Assembly: GCF_017349295.1 (NCBI RefSeq)
Contig: NZ_JAFMPK010000025.1
Span: 1 to 64,000 of the forward strand
Origin: Myceligenerans salitolerans
Lineage (GTDB): Bacteria > Actinomycetota > Actinomycetes > Actinomycetales > Cellulomonadaceae
Direction of reading: 5' to 3'
DNA length: 64,000 bases
Positions 8,380-20,149 of the stretch are shown piece by piece. Each line of letters opens with the position of its first letter. The stretch's first letter is position 1. The notes beneath the pieces were generated by a model. It saw nothing but the letters and a program-made list of their open reading frames with translations. It was not told the DNA's origin and ran no database searches. A program made the position numbers and the translations under genes.

Positions 8380-9894
8380 ATGCCTGACTACGTCCTCGCC
8401 ATCGACCAGGGCACCACGAGCTCCCGGGCCATCGTGTTCGACCACGCCGGGACCGTCGTCTCGACCGGCCAGCTCGAGCACGACCAGATCTTCCCGCAGC
8501 CGGGATGGGTGGAACACAACCCGGATCAGATCTGGGACAACACGCGCCAGGTCGTGGGGATCGCCCTGACCCGCGCGAACATCAACCACGCGGACCTGGC
8601 GGCCGTGGGCATCACGAACCAGCGCGAGACCACCGTCGTCTGGGACAAGAACACCGGCAAGCCCGTGTACAACGCGATCGTCTGGCAGGACACGCGCACC
8701 CAGGCGATCGTGGACGAGCTCGGCGGCGACACCGGGCCGGACAAGTACAAGAGCGTGGTGGGCCTGCCGCTCGCGACCTACTTCTCCGGGCCCAAGGTGA
8801 AGTGGATCCTCGACAACGTCGAGGGCGCGCGGGAGGCCGCCGAACGCGGCGACCTGCTGTTCGGCAACACGGACGCGTGGGTGCTGTGGAACATGACGGG
8901 CGGCGTCGAGGGCGGCGTGCACGTCACCGACGTCACCAACGCCTCGCGCACCATGCTCATGGACCTGGACACCCTGTCCTGGCGCGAGGACATCGCCGCG
9001 GACATGGGCATCCCGATGTCGATGCTGCCCGAGATCAGGTCGTCGTCGGAGGTGTACGGCCACGGGCGGCCGAAGGGCATGGTGCCGGGCGTGCCGATCG
9101 CGGGCATCCTGGGCGACCAGCAGGCGGCCACGTTCGGCCAGGCCTGCTTCGAGGTGGGCACCGCCAAGAACACCTACGGCACCGGCAACTTCATGCTGCT
9201 CAACACGGGCACAGAGAAGATCCCCTCGAAGAACGGCCTGCTCACCACCGTCTGCTACAAGATCGGTGACACCGACGCGGTGTACGCGCTGGAGGGGTCG
9301 ATCGCCGTGACCGGCTCGCTCGTGCAGTGGCTGCGCGACAACCTCGGGCTCTTCACCGACGCGCCCGACGTGGAGTACCTGGCGAGCAAGGTGGAGGACA
9401 ACGGCGGCGCCTACTTCGTGCCCGCGTTCTCCGGTCTGTTCGCGCCCTACTGGCGCCCGGACGCGCGCGGTGCGCTGGTGGGGCTCACGCGCTACGTCAA
9501 CCGCAACCACATCGCCCGCGCCGCCCTGGAGGCGACGGCCTTCCAGACGCGCGAGGTCGTGGACGCCATGCGCGCCGACTCCGGCGTCGAGCTCACGGAG
9601 CTCAAGGTCGACGGCGGCATGGTCGCCAACGAGCTGCTCATGCAGTTCCAGGCCGACCAGCTCGGCGTCGACGTCGTGCGTCCGCAGGTCGCCGAGACGA
9701 CGGCGCTCGGCGCGGCCTACGCCGCCGGTATCGCCGTCGGCTTCTGGTCCGGCGAGAGCGACGTGGAGGCCAACTGGGCCGAGGGCGGCCGCTGGTCCCC
9801 GGCGATGGCCGGCGAGGAGCGCGAGCGCCTCTACCGCAACTGGAAGAAGGCGGTGACGAAGACGTTCGACTGGGTCGACGACGACGCCCGCTGA
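8380..9894 (+). CDS. glpK: Glycerol kinase
   Basis: FGGY-family kinase, 504 aa, the standard GlpK length, which traps glycerol as glycerol-3-phosphate with ATP. The N-terminal phosphate-binding segment [15 protein letters not shown] starts at residue 5. Glycerol-contact motifs around GWVEHNP and the ATP-domain segment [10 protein letters not shown] are intact. The ATG at 8380 follows GGAGAA. The 50 bp before it contain an imperfect direct repeat of ACGANGCAGTGAAC of unknown meaning. A very strong hairpin follows the gene. Confidence 0.96.
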   Translation: MPDYVLAIDQGTTSSRAIVFDHAGTVVSTGQLEHDQIFPQPGWVEHNPDQIWDNTRQVVGIALTRANINHADLAAVGITNQRETTVVWDKNTGKPVYNAIVWQDTRTQAIVDELGGDTGPDKYKSVVGLPLATYFSGPKVKWILDNVEGAREAAERGDLLFGNTDAWVLWNMTGGVEGGVHVTDVTNASRTMLMDLDTLSWREDIAADMGIPMSMLPEIRSSSEVYGHGRPKGMVPGVPIAGILGDQQAATFGQACFEVGTAKNTYGTGNFMLLNTGTEKIPSKNGLLTTVCYKIGDTDAVYALEGSIAVTGSLVQWLRDNLGLFTDAPDVEYLASKVEDNGGAYFVPAFSGLFAPYWRPDARGALVGLTRYVNRNHIARAALEATAFQTREVVDAMRADSGVELTELKVDGGMVANELLMQFQADQLGVDVVRPQVAETTALGAAYAAGIAVGFWSGESDVEANWAEGGRWSPAMAGEERERLYRNWKKAVTKTFDWVDDDAR

Positions 9895-9958
9895 CGTCGG
9901 CGCCGGCTGAGGGACGGCGGCGGAGGGGCGGCGGCCGGCGCCGGCCGAGGGGCGGCGT

Positions 9959-10015
9959 CGACCACGCCGTTCTGCGGGGTGGGTGCGTTCCCACCACGGC
10001 AGAACGGCGTGGTCG
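9959..10015 (+). terminator. Long hairpin after glpK
   Basis: A perfect 17-bp inverted repeat (CGACCACGCCGTTCTGC and its complement) encloses a second 5-bp stem, GTGGG/CCCAC. It has no U-tract, as is common in actinobacteria. It should end the glp operon transcript. Confidence 0.75.
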
Positions 10016-10066
10016 CGCGCCGGACCATCCGGACGGCCGCGCGTCGAGGGGGCGGCGGGGATCCGT

Positions 10067-10072
10067 TACGTT
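10067..10072 (+). promoter_or_regulatory. -10 element TACGTT (leaderless start)
   Basis: TACGTT ends 6 nt before the GTG of the NUDIX gene, and no Shine-Dalgarno sequence is visible. Confidence 0.55.
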
Positions 10073-10078
10073 GCCCCG

Positions 10079-10885
10079 GTGAACACGATTCCTGCCCTTC
10101 CACGGGCGGCCGCCACCGTGATCCTGGTGCGCGACCTGCCCGACCCGTCCGGCGAGCGCTCCCCGCTGCAGGTGTTCCTGCAGCGCAGGGTGCCGACGAT
10201 GGCTTTCGCCGCCGGGATGACCGTCTTTCCCGGTGGTGCCGTCGACCCCGGCGACGCGGTCGTGCCGGCCCGGATCCAGGGCCCCGCACCCGAGGAGTGG
10301 GGGCGCCGCTTCTCGTGCCCGCCCGGCGAGGCGGCCGGCTTCGTGGGCGCCGCCGTGCGCGAGACGTTCGAGGAGTGCGGCGTGCTGCTCGCCGGGCCCT
10401 CGGGGCCGGGGTCGCCCCTGCCCGACGACGCGTGGCTGCGCGCCGCGCGCTCCGGGCTGGTCGACCGCACCCGCACGCTGGCCGACGTGCTCGACGGCGC
10501 CGGCCTCGCCCTGCGCGCCGACCTGCTGCACCCGTGGTCCCGCTGGATCACCCCCGAGCAGGAACCTCGGCGCTACGACGCCGCGTTCTTCGTCGCGGTG
10601 CTGCCCGCCGGGCAGGCCGCCGATGCCCGCACCACCGAGGCCGTCGAGGCCCGCTGGTGGTACCCGGCCGACGTCCTGGCCGCGCATGCGTCCGGCGCCG
10701 CGCGCCTCATGCCGCCCACGTTCCTGACCCTCACCGAGATCGCCGCGCTCCCGGACACCGCCGCGCTGACGGCCGCGGCGGCCGGGAACGCGGAGCGGGC
10801 GGCCGAACCGATCCGTCCCGCGCTGGTCCGCAGGGGAGACCGGACGGTCGCCGTCGTCGGCGGCCGCGAGATCGCCATGCCGTGA
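10079..10885 (+). CDS. NUDIX hydrolase
   Basis: Probable pyrophosphohydrolase of 268 aa. The Nudix box is recognisable as AGFVGAAVRETFEECGVLL, with the REtfEE metal-binding glutamates and the following Gly-Val. An N-terminal strand carries FPGGAVDPGD. The length and the insert after FPGGAV resemble the long NUDIT7/NUDT19-like CoA diphosphatase-type members, but the substrate cannot be fixed from sequence. I chose the GTG at 10079, which begins VNTIPALPRAAATVIL; TACGTT lies 6 nt upstream, so the mRNA is probably leaderless. It appears monocistronic. Confidence 0.85.
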   Translation: MNTIPALPRAAATVILVRDLPDPSGERSPLQVFLQRRVPTMAFAAGMTVFPGGAVDPGDAVVPARIQGPAPEEWGRRFSCPPGEAAGFVGAAVRETFEECGVLLAGPSGPGSPLPDDAWLRAARSGLVDRTRTLADVLDGAGLALRADLLHPWSRWITPEQEPRRYDAAFFVAVLPAGQAADARTTEAVEARWWYPADVLAAHASGAARLMPPTFLTLTEIAALPDTAALTAAAAGNAERAAEPIRPALVRRGDRTVAVVGGREIAMP

Positions 10886-10887
10886 GA

Positions 10888-10903
10888 GGCGCCGGTCGGC
10901 GCC
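10888..10903 (+). terminator. Short hairpin after NUDIX gene
   Basis: GGCGCC-GGTC-GGCGCC forms a 6-bp stem with a 4-nt loop three bases after the NUDIX stop codon. It has no U-tract. Confidence 0.4.
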
Positions 10904-11046
10904 GTGCTCGGACCCGGCGGGCCGGACGGGCGACGGCGGTCGACATCAAGGATGAATCAGGCAAGGACCGGAATCCTCGACGATCCGCGGCAGGAATCGC
11001 GGCGAGTTCCTTGACGGGGAGCGGCGGGAGAAACTAGATCTGGCCC

Positions 11047-12291
11047 ATGGAGGTCTTCGAGAAGTGGGAGTCAGAGATCCGGGGCTACAGCAGGACGTGG
11101 CCCACCGTGTTCACCTCGGCGTCGAACGCCCGGCAGGTCGATGAGGCCGGGAGGAGCTACATCGACTTCTTCGCCGGCGCCGGCGTGCTGAACTTCGGCC
11201 ACAACAACGAGCGCATGAAGCGGGCCGTCATCGCCTTTCTCGAGGCGGACGGCATCGTGCACAGCCTGGACATGGCGACGACCGCCAAGCGCGAGTTCCT
11301 CCAGGGGTTCGCGGACACGATCCTGGGCCCGCGCGGCCTGACGATGCGCATGCAGTTCATGGGGCCCACGGGCAGCAACGCCGTGGAGGCGGCCCTCAAG
11401 CTGGCCCGGCGGGTCACCGGACGGCAGGACGTCGTCGCGTTCACCCACGGGTTCCACGGCATGACGCTGGGGTCCCTCGCCCTGACCGCGAACGACTACT
11501 TCCGCAACGCCGCCGGGGTCCCGCTCGATCACGTGGTGCGCCTGCCGTTCGAGACCGCGCCCGGAGGCGGGACGCGGGCGCTGGACGACTACCGGGCGCT
11601 GCTGGCCGACGGCTCCAGCGGCCTGCGGCCGCCTGCCGCCTTCGTGGTGGAGACCATCCAGGCCGAGGGCGGGGTCAACGTCGCGAGCGGGGAGTGGCTG
11701 CGGGCCGTGCAGCAGCTCGCGCGGGACGTCGACGCGCTGTTCGTCATCGACGACATCCAGGTCGGCTGCGGCCGCACGGGCAGCTACTTCAGCTTCGACG
11801 GCATGGACCTGGACCCGGACATCGTGTGCCTCGCCAAGGGCATCGGCGGCTTCGGCACCCCGCTGGCGATGAACCTCGTCAAGCCCGAGCACGACGCGCG
11901 CTGGCAGCCGGGGGAGCACACCGGGACCTTCCGTGGCCAGGGTCTGTCGTTCGTGGCGGGCCGTGAGGCGCTCACCTACTTCGACGACGACGAGTTCCCG
12001 GCGCAGGTGCGTGCGAAGGGCGAGACCATGGCCGCCGCGCTGCGGACGATCGCCCAGGAGTCCGGCCGCGGGTTCGAGGTGCGCGGCAAGGGCATGATCC
12101 AGGCACTCGACCTGGGCGACGGCGACCTCGCCCGGGCCGTCACCCGCGAGTGCTTCGACAACGGCCTGCTGGTCTGCCCCTGCGGTACGGGCGGCCGCGT
12201 GCTGAAGCTGATCCCGCCGCTGACGATCGGCGACGACGACCTGGCCGCGGGCCTGGAGATCCTCGCCTCGGCCGTGCGGAGCACGGCCTAG
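11047..12291 (+). CDS. Class III aminotransferase, EctB-like (diaminobutyrate transaminase family)
   Basis: PLP enzyme of 414 aa that closely follows the EctB pattern: FFAGAGVLNFGHNNERMKRA near the N-terminus, then QFMGPTGSNAVEAALKLARR, FHGMTLGSLALTAN, DDIQVGCGRTG and LAKGIGGFG with the Schiff-base lysine at residue 264. EctB moves an amino group between glutamate and aspartate-semialdehyde to make 2,4-diaminobutyrate, and can work in reverse. No ectA or ectC lies in the window. Instead the next two genes resemble ectoine-degradation enzymes, so a catabolic role is more likely; this is inference. It is preceded by a 161-bp intergenic region. Confidence 0.85.
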   Translation: MEVFEKWESEIRGYSRTWPTVFTSASNARQVDEAGRSYIDFFAGAGVLNFGHNNERMKRAVIAFLEADGIVHSLDMATTAKREFLQGFADTILGPRGLTMRMQFMGPTGSNAVEAALKLARRVTGRQDVVAFTHGFHGMTLGSLALTANDYFRNAAGVPLDHVVRLPFETAPGGGTRALDDYRALLADGSSGLRPPAAFVVETIQAEGGVNVASGEWLRAVQQLARDVDALFVIDDIQVGCGRTGSYFSFDGMDLDPDIVCLAKGIGGFGTPLAMNLVKPEHDARWQPGEHTGTFRGQGLSFVAGREALTYFDDDEFPAQVRAKGETMAAALRTIAQESGRGFEVRGKGMIQALDLGDGDLARAVTRECFDNGLLVCPCGTGGRVLKLIPPLTIGDDDLAAGLEILASAVRSTA

Positions 12292-12388
12292 CCGCTCGGC
12301 GACCGATGTGACCGACCGACCGCACGACCGACGACGACTGACGCACGACGAGGTGAATCGGCAGCACCACGAGCGAAAGGCCCCGCAG

Positions 12389-13690
12389 ATGAGACAGCGC
12401 GACGACATGACGTTCCCGTTCGAGGAGTACCAGCGGCGCCTGGCGGAGCTGCGCGCCCGCATGGCCGACCGGCTGCTGGACGCGGTGGTGATCACCGATC
12501 CCGAGAACCTCATGTACCTCACGGACTACCAGACGACGGGCTACTCCTTCTTCCAGGCCCTGGTGGTGCCGCTGGAGATCGAGCCCTTCATGATCACGCG
12601 TGCGATGGAGGAGTCCAACGTCCACGCACGCACCTGGGTCGAGGTGACCCGTCCCTACCCGGACACGGGTGACGCGATCCAGGGCCTGGTGCAGGCGTTG
12701 CGGGAGTTCGGTCTGCACTCGGGGAACGTGGGCTACGAGCGCAACAGCTACTTCTTCCCGGCCTACCACCAGGACTACATCCACACCGCGTTCACCGAGG
12801 GCCGGCTGCTGGACTGCTTCGGCATCGTGGAGGAGGGGCGGCTCACCAAGTCCGCCGCGGAGATCGGCATCATGACCAAGGCCGCCCGCGCGACCGAGGC
12901 GGGTATGCGCGCCGGCATCGAGGCGTGCGTGGCGGGCGTGTCGGAGAACGAGATCGGCGCCGAGATCAGCGCCGCCATGTTCCGGGCCGGCGGCGAGCCG
13001 CCGGCCGTCATGCCGTACGTGGTCTCGGGCCCGCGGAGCATGATCGGGCACGCGACCTGGGAGGGCCGCCACGTCCAGCCGGGGGAGCACGTGTTCATCG
13101 AGGTGGGGGGCTGCTTCCGGCGGTATCACACGGCGATGATGCGCACCGTCGTCCTCGACGAGCTGTCCGACTCGATGCGCATCGCCCAGGAGCGCATGAA
13201 GCTCGCGCTCAAGGAGGTCAAGGCGGCGATCCGGCCGGGCCTGACGGTCTCGGACGCGGACAACATCGTGCGCAACATCATCTCGGACAACCGCGTGGGC
13301 GCCCGCCTCATCACCCGTTCCGGGTACTCGATCGGGATCGCCTTCCCGCCGAGCTGGGACGAGGGCTACATCCTGAGCCTGAACCAGGGCAACCCGGCGA
13401 TCCTGCGCGAGGGCATGACGTTCCACATCCTGCCCTGGATGTGGGGCGTCGACGGCGACAAGACGGTCGGCATCTCGGACACCATCCACGTGACCGCCGA
13501 CGGCTGCGAGTCGTTCTACACCCTGGAGGAGGACTTCGTGTGCAAGCCGGAGCAGGCCGCGCCGCTGCCGTCCGCCGTCGTGCCGGAGTCCTCGACCGTC
13601 GTCGTGCACGACGACGGGACGCCGCCCGACGTCACGGACGACGCCGAACCCCCTACCCCCATCCGCCCCGACGTCGCCGAGATCGCGTGA
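12389..13690 (+). CDS. Creatinase-fold (M24) hydrolase, ectoine hydrolase DoeA/EutD-like
   Basis: Pita-bread-fold protein of 433 aa. An N-terminal creatinase domain (TDPENLMYLTDYQT) is followed by an M24 domain. The metal ligands of true M24 peptidases appear replaced: EVGG where DxG is usual, TAMMRT where SDxTRT is usual, and GYSIG where GHGIG is usual. It should therefore act like creatinase or ectoine hydrolase without a metal centre. The phrases RSGYSIGIAFPP and GMTFHILPWMWG are reminiscent of DoeA. The ATG at 12389 follows GAAAGG; a second ATG at 12407 is possible. The last 40 residues are a Pro/Asp-rich tail. It sits between the EctB-like transaminase and a semialdehyde dehydrogenase. 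Confidence 0.8.
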   Translation: MRQRDDMTFPFEEYQRRLAELRARMADRLLDAVVITDPENLMYLTDYQTTGYSFFQALVVPLEIEPFMITRAMEESNVHARTWVEVTRPYPDTGDAIQGLVQALREFGLHSGNVGYERNSYFFPAYHQDYIHTAFTEGRLLDCFGIVEEGRLTKSAAEIGIMTKAARATEAGMRAGIEACVAGVSENEIGAEISAAMFRAGGEPPAVMPYVVSGPRSMIGHATWEGRHVQPGEHVFIEVGGCFRRYHTAMMRTVVLDELSDSMRIAQERMKLALKEVKAAIRPGLTVSDADNIVRNIISDNRVGARLITRSGYSIGIAFPPSWDEGYILSLNQGNPAILREGMTFHILPWMWGVDGDKTVGISDTIHVTADGCESFYTLEEDFVCKPEQAAPLPSAVVPESSTVVVHDDGTPPDVTDDAEPPTPIRPDVAEIA

Positions 13691-13703
13691 GAAGGAGGTC
13701 CGC

Positions 13704-15074
13704 ATGCTGACTGCCATCGACCCGAGCACCGGGCAGGTCGTGACCGAGCAGGAGCCGGCAGGTCCCGAGCAGGTCGACGCCGTGCTGGGAGCCGCCGAGG
13801 CGGCCTGGCCGGCGTGGCGCGACGTCGGGATCGCGCGGCGCGCCGAGGTGCTCACCGCCGTGGGCGCCCACCTGCGCGAGCACACCGACGAGCTGGCACC
13901 GCTCATGACCCGGGAGATGGGCAAGCCCGTCACGGAGGCGCACGGCGAGGTCGCGAAGGCGGCGTGGTGCTTCGAGCACTACGCCGCCCACGCGGCGCAG
14001 TACCTGGCCGAGGAGGTGCTGGAGTCCGACGCGACGCGCAGCTACGTGCAGTACCTGCCGCTCGGGACGGTCCTCGGCGTGCTGCCCTGGAACGCACCCT
14101 TCTGGCTGGCGGCACGCTTCGCGGCGCCGGCGCTCATGGCGGGCAACACGTGCGTCATGAAGCACGACCCCCACGTGCCCGGCTGCGCACGAGCCATCGC
14201 CGACGCCCTCGCGGCGGCCGGCGTGCCCGAGGGCGTGTTCGCGAACCTGCCGCTGGAGACGGACGCGGTCGAGGGCGTCGTCCGGGACCCGCGGGTGCAG
14301 GCGGTGTCGTTCACCGGGTCGGCGCGCGGGGGAGCGGCCGTGGCGGGCGTCGCCGCGAGCGAGATCAAGCCTGCCGTGCTGGAGCTCGGCGGCAGCGACC
14401 CCTGCCTGGTGCTGGCGGACGCCGACCTGGACGAGGCCGCCGACGTCATCACGCTGTCGCGGATCATCAACGCGGGGCAGTCGTGCATCGCGGCCAAGCG
14501 GATCATCGCCGAGGCGCCCGTGTACGACCAGCTCGTCGAGAAGCTGCAGCGGCGGCTCGAGAAGCTGGTGGTGGGCGACCCGCGGGACCCTGCCACCCAG
14601 GTGGGGCCGATCGCCCGGGCGGACCTGCGCGACAACCTGCACCGGCAGGTGACCGAGACGGTCGACGCCGGTGCGCGCCTGCTGCTGGGTGGCCGCATGC
14701 CGGACGGGGACGGGTACTTCTACCCGGTCACGCTGCTGGCCGACGTGACCGAGGACATGACGGCATGCCGCGAGGAGACGTTCGGGCCGGTCATGGTCGT
14801 GATGCGGGCCGACGACGCCGAGGACGCGCTGGCCGTCGCCAACCGCAGCGACTACGGGCTGGCGGCGAGCGTCTGGTCGACGCCGGAGCGTGGTGAGGCG
14901 CTCGCGTCCCGGATCGCGGCCGGCCAGGTCGCGGTGAACGGGATCGTGAAGACCGACCCGCGGCTGCCGAGCGGCGGCATCAAGCGCTCGGGCTACGGCC
15001 GCGAGCTCGGGCCGCACGGCATCCGCGAGTTCGTCAACGCGCAGCAGGTGTGGGTGGGGCCGAAACGCGAGTGA
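13704..15074 (+). CDS. NAD(P)-dependent aldehyde (succinate-semialdehyde type) dehydrogenase
   Basis: Aldehyde dehydrogenase of 456 aa. It oxidises an aldehyde, probably a semialdehyde, to the acid. The catalytic cysteine is C261 in NAGQSCIAAKR and the general-base glutamate is E227 in LELGGSDP. LPWNAPFWL and FTGSARGG mark the cofactor fold. The short GabD1/SSADH form and the GGIKRSGYGRELG C-terminus point to succinate- or aspartate-semialdehyde. The ATG at 13704 has a perfect AAGGAGG 7 nt upstream and lies 13 bp after the hydrolase gene, so the two are co-transcribed. In an ectoine-like route it would play the part of DoeC. Confidence 0.87.
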   Translation: MLTAIDPSTGQVVTEQEPAGPEQVDAVLGAAEAAWPAWRDVGIARRAEVLTAVGAHLREHTDELAPLMTREMGKPVTEAHGEVAKAAWCFEHYAAHAAQYLAEEVLESDATRSYVQYLPLGTVLGVLPWNAPFWLAARFAAPALMAGNTCVMKHDPHVPGCARAIADALAAAGVPEGVFANLPLETDAVEGVVRDPRVQAVSFTGSARGGAAVAGVAASEIKPAVLELGGSDPCLVLADADLDEAADVITLSRIINAGQSCIAAKRIIAEAPVYDQLVEKLQRRLEKLVVGDPRDPATQVGPIARADLRDNLHRQVTETVDAGARLLLGGRMPDGDGYFYPVTLLADVTEDMTACREETFGPVMVVMRADDAEDALAVANRSDYGLAASVWSTPERGEALASRIAAGQVAVNGIVKTDPRLPSGGIKRSGYGRELGPHGIREFVNAQQVWVGPKRE

Positions 15075-15137
15075 TCCCGGCGGTTGGCGGTAGCCTGCTC
15101 CGGACCGAGCAAGCCGGGAATTTCAGGAGGGCCTTCC

Positions 15138-15347
15138 GTGACCGCCGAAGACGAGCTGACCGCCACCTTCAACGAGTTCGACAACGACGACGACGGCCAC
15201 ATCACCGTCGAGGAGTTCCGCCAGGCGATGGGCGGGCGCGGCGAGGAGGTCACCAACGACGACCTCACTTCGATCTTCGTGCACGCCGACGGCGACGGTG
15301 ACGGCAAGATCAACCTGGAGGAGTTCACGAAGGCCTGGAACTCCTGA
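15138..15347 (+). CDS. Small EF-hand calcium-binding protein
   Basis: Protein of 69 aa consisting of two EF-hands. Loop 1 is DNDDDGHITVEE at residues 15-26 and loop 2 is DGDGDGKINLEE at residues 51-62. Both have Asp at positions 1, 3 and 5, Gly at 6, a hydrophobic residue at 8 and Glu at 12, so both should bind calcium. The GTG at 15138 follows AGGAGGG. Small double-EF-hand proteins of this kind are common in actinobacteria, with unknown partners. It follows the dehydrogenase by 63 bp and is convergent with thiE. Confidence 0.88.
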   Translation: MTAEDELTATFNEFDNDDDGHITVEEFRQAMGGRGEEVTNDDLTSIFVHADGDGDGKINLEEFTKAWNS

Positions 15348-15408
15348 CCCGGCGGCGCCGGCCTCGGTTCGGCGCAACTCCTGGACCCGAGAGCCCGTCG
15401 AACGACGT

Positions 15409-16065
15409 TCAGGAGGGCGGGAGGCGGCGGCGGAGTGCCGCCGCTGCCTTCTCCGGGTCGTCGGCCCGGGTGATGGCGCGGACGACGACGACGCGGGTGG
15501 CGCCCGCCTCCAGGACCTGGTCCAGGCGCGTGGGACCCGGGCCGTCGTCGTCGATCCCGCCGATCGCGAACCAGGGCGTCGCGGGCCGGGTGGCCGCCAC
15601 CTGCCGCAGGAGGTCCAGGCCCACGGCCGGCCGCCCCGGCTTCGTCGGGGTGGACCACAGCGGGCCGACGCAGAAGTAGTCGACGCGGTCGTCCGCCTCG
15701 GCGGTCATGGCCTCCTCGAACGCGTGCGTGGAGCGGCCGAGGACGGGACCGCCGCCCAGGAGCGTGCGCACGTCGGCCGGTGCGAGGTCGTCCTGCCCCA
15801 TGTGCACCACGGGCGCTCCGGCCAGCCCGGCGAGGTCGGCCCGGTCGTTGACCGCCCACAGCGCCCCGTACTCCGCCGCCACGCGGGCGACCAGGGCGTG
15901 CAGCTCCAGCTCCCGCGCGGCGTCCAGCGTCTTGTCGCGCAGCTGCACGACGTCGACCCCGCCCGAGAACACCCGGTGCAGGAACGCTTCGAGGTCGCCC
16001 GTCGCCTCCCGGGCGTCGGTGCACAGGTAGAGCCGGGCGTCGGCGAGCCGTGTCCGAGGATCCAC
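15409..16065 (-). CDS. thiE: Thiamin-phosphate synthase
   Basis: TIM-barrel enzyme of 218 aa that joins HMP pyrophosphate to the thiazole phosphate to give thiamin phosphate. Family motifs visible are VQLRDK near the N-terminus, [16 protein letters not shown] and the late IGGIDDD phosphate-binding strand. The GTG at 16065 gives a normal N-terminus just before the first strand (RLYLCTD). It is divergent from the thiOSGF operon, so all steps downstream of thiazole synthesis are nearby, but the TPP riboswitch is oriented only toward thiO. Confidence 0.92.
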   Translation of the reverse strand: MDPRTRLADARLYLCTDAREATGDLEAFLHRVFSGGVDVVQLRDKTLDAARELELHALVARVAAEYGALWAVNDRADLAGLAGAPVVHMGQDDLAPADVRTLLGGGPVLGRSTHAFEEAMTAEADDRVDYFCVGPLWSTPTKPGRPAVGLDLLRQVAATRPATPWFAIGGIDDDGPGPTRLDQVLEAGATRVVVVRAITRADDPEKAAAALRRRLPPS

Positions 16066-16154
16066 GGAACGCAGTGTAGGCGGACGACCGGTCGGCCGTT
16101 CCGGCCGTGACCGCCCGCCGGAACCGCCCGCCGGGCACGGGGGTTATGGTTGCC

Positions 16155-16243
16155 TACGACATGCACGGGAGCCCCGAGGGGCTGAGAGGGCGCGAACGCG
16201 CCGACCGTCGAACCTGATCCGGGTCATGCCGGCGAAGGGAGCA
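16155..16243 (+). promoter_or_regulatory. TPP riboswitch (thi box)
   Basis: The conserved aptamer parts are present in order: the CTGAGA core at 16182-16187, then AACCTGATCCGGGTCATGCC (16211-16230) and GGCGAAGGGA (16231-16240). The last segment contains the AAGGGAG Shine-Dalgarno for thiO, which therefore lies inside the aptamer's closing region. Control is probably by hiding the ribosome-binding site when TPP is bound. No separate terminator is visible before thiO. Confidence 0.95.
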
Positions 16244-16246
16244 ACC

Positions 16247-20149
<3,903 letters not shown>

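Noticed and set aside
11047-12291. An ectoine biosynthesis cluster
   Set aside because: Only an EctB-like gene is present. EctA and EctC are absent from the window and the neighbours look catabolic.
16226-16246. Upstream ATG for thiO at 16226
   Set aside because: It lies inside the conserved TPP aptamer, upstream of the Shine-Dalgarno.
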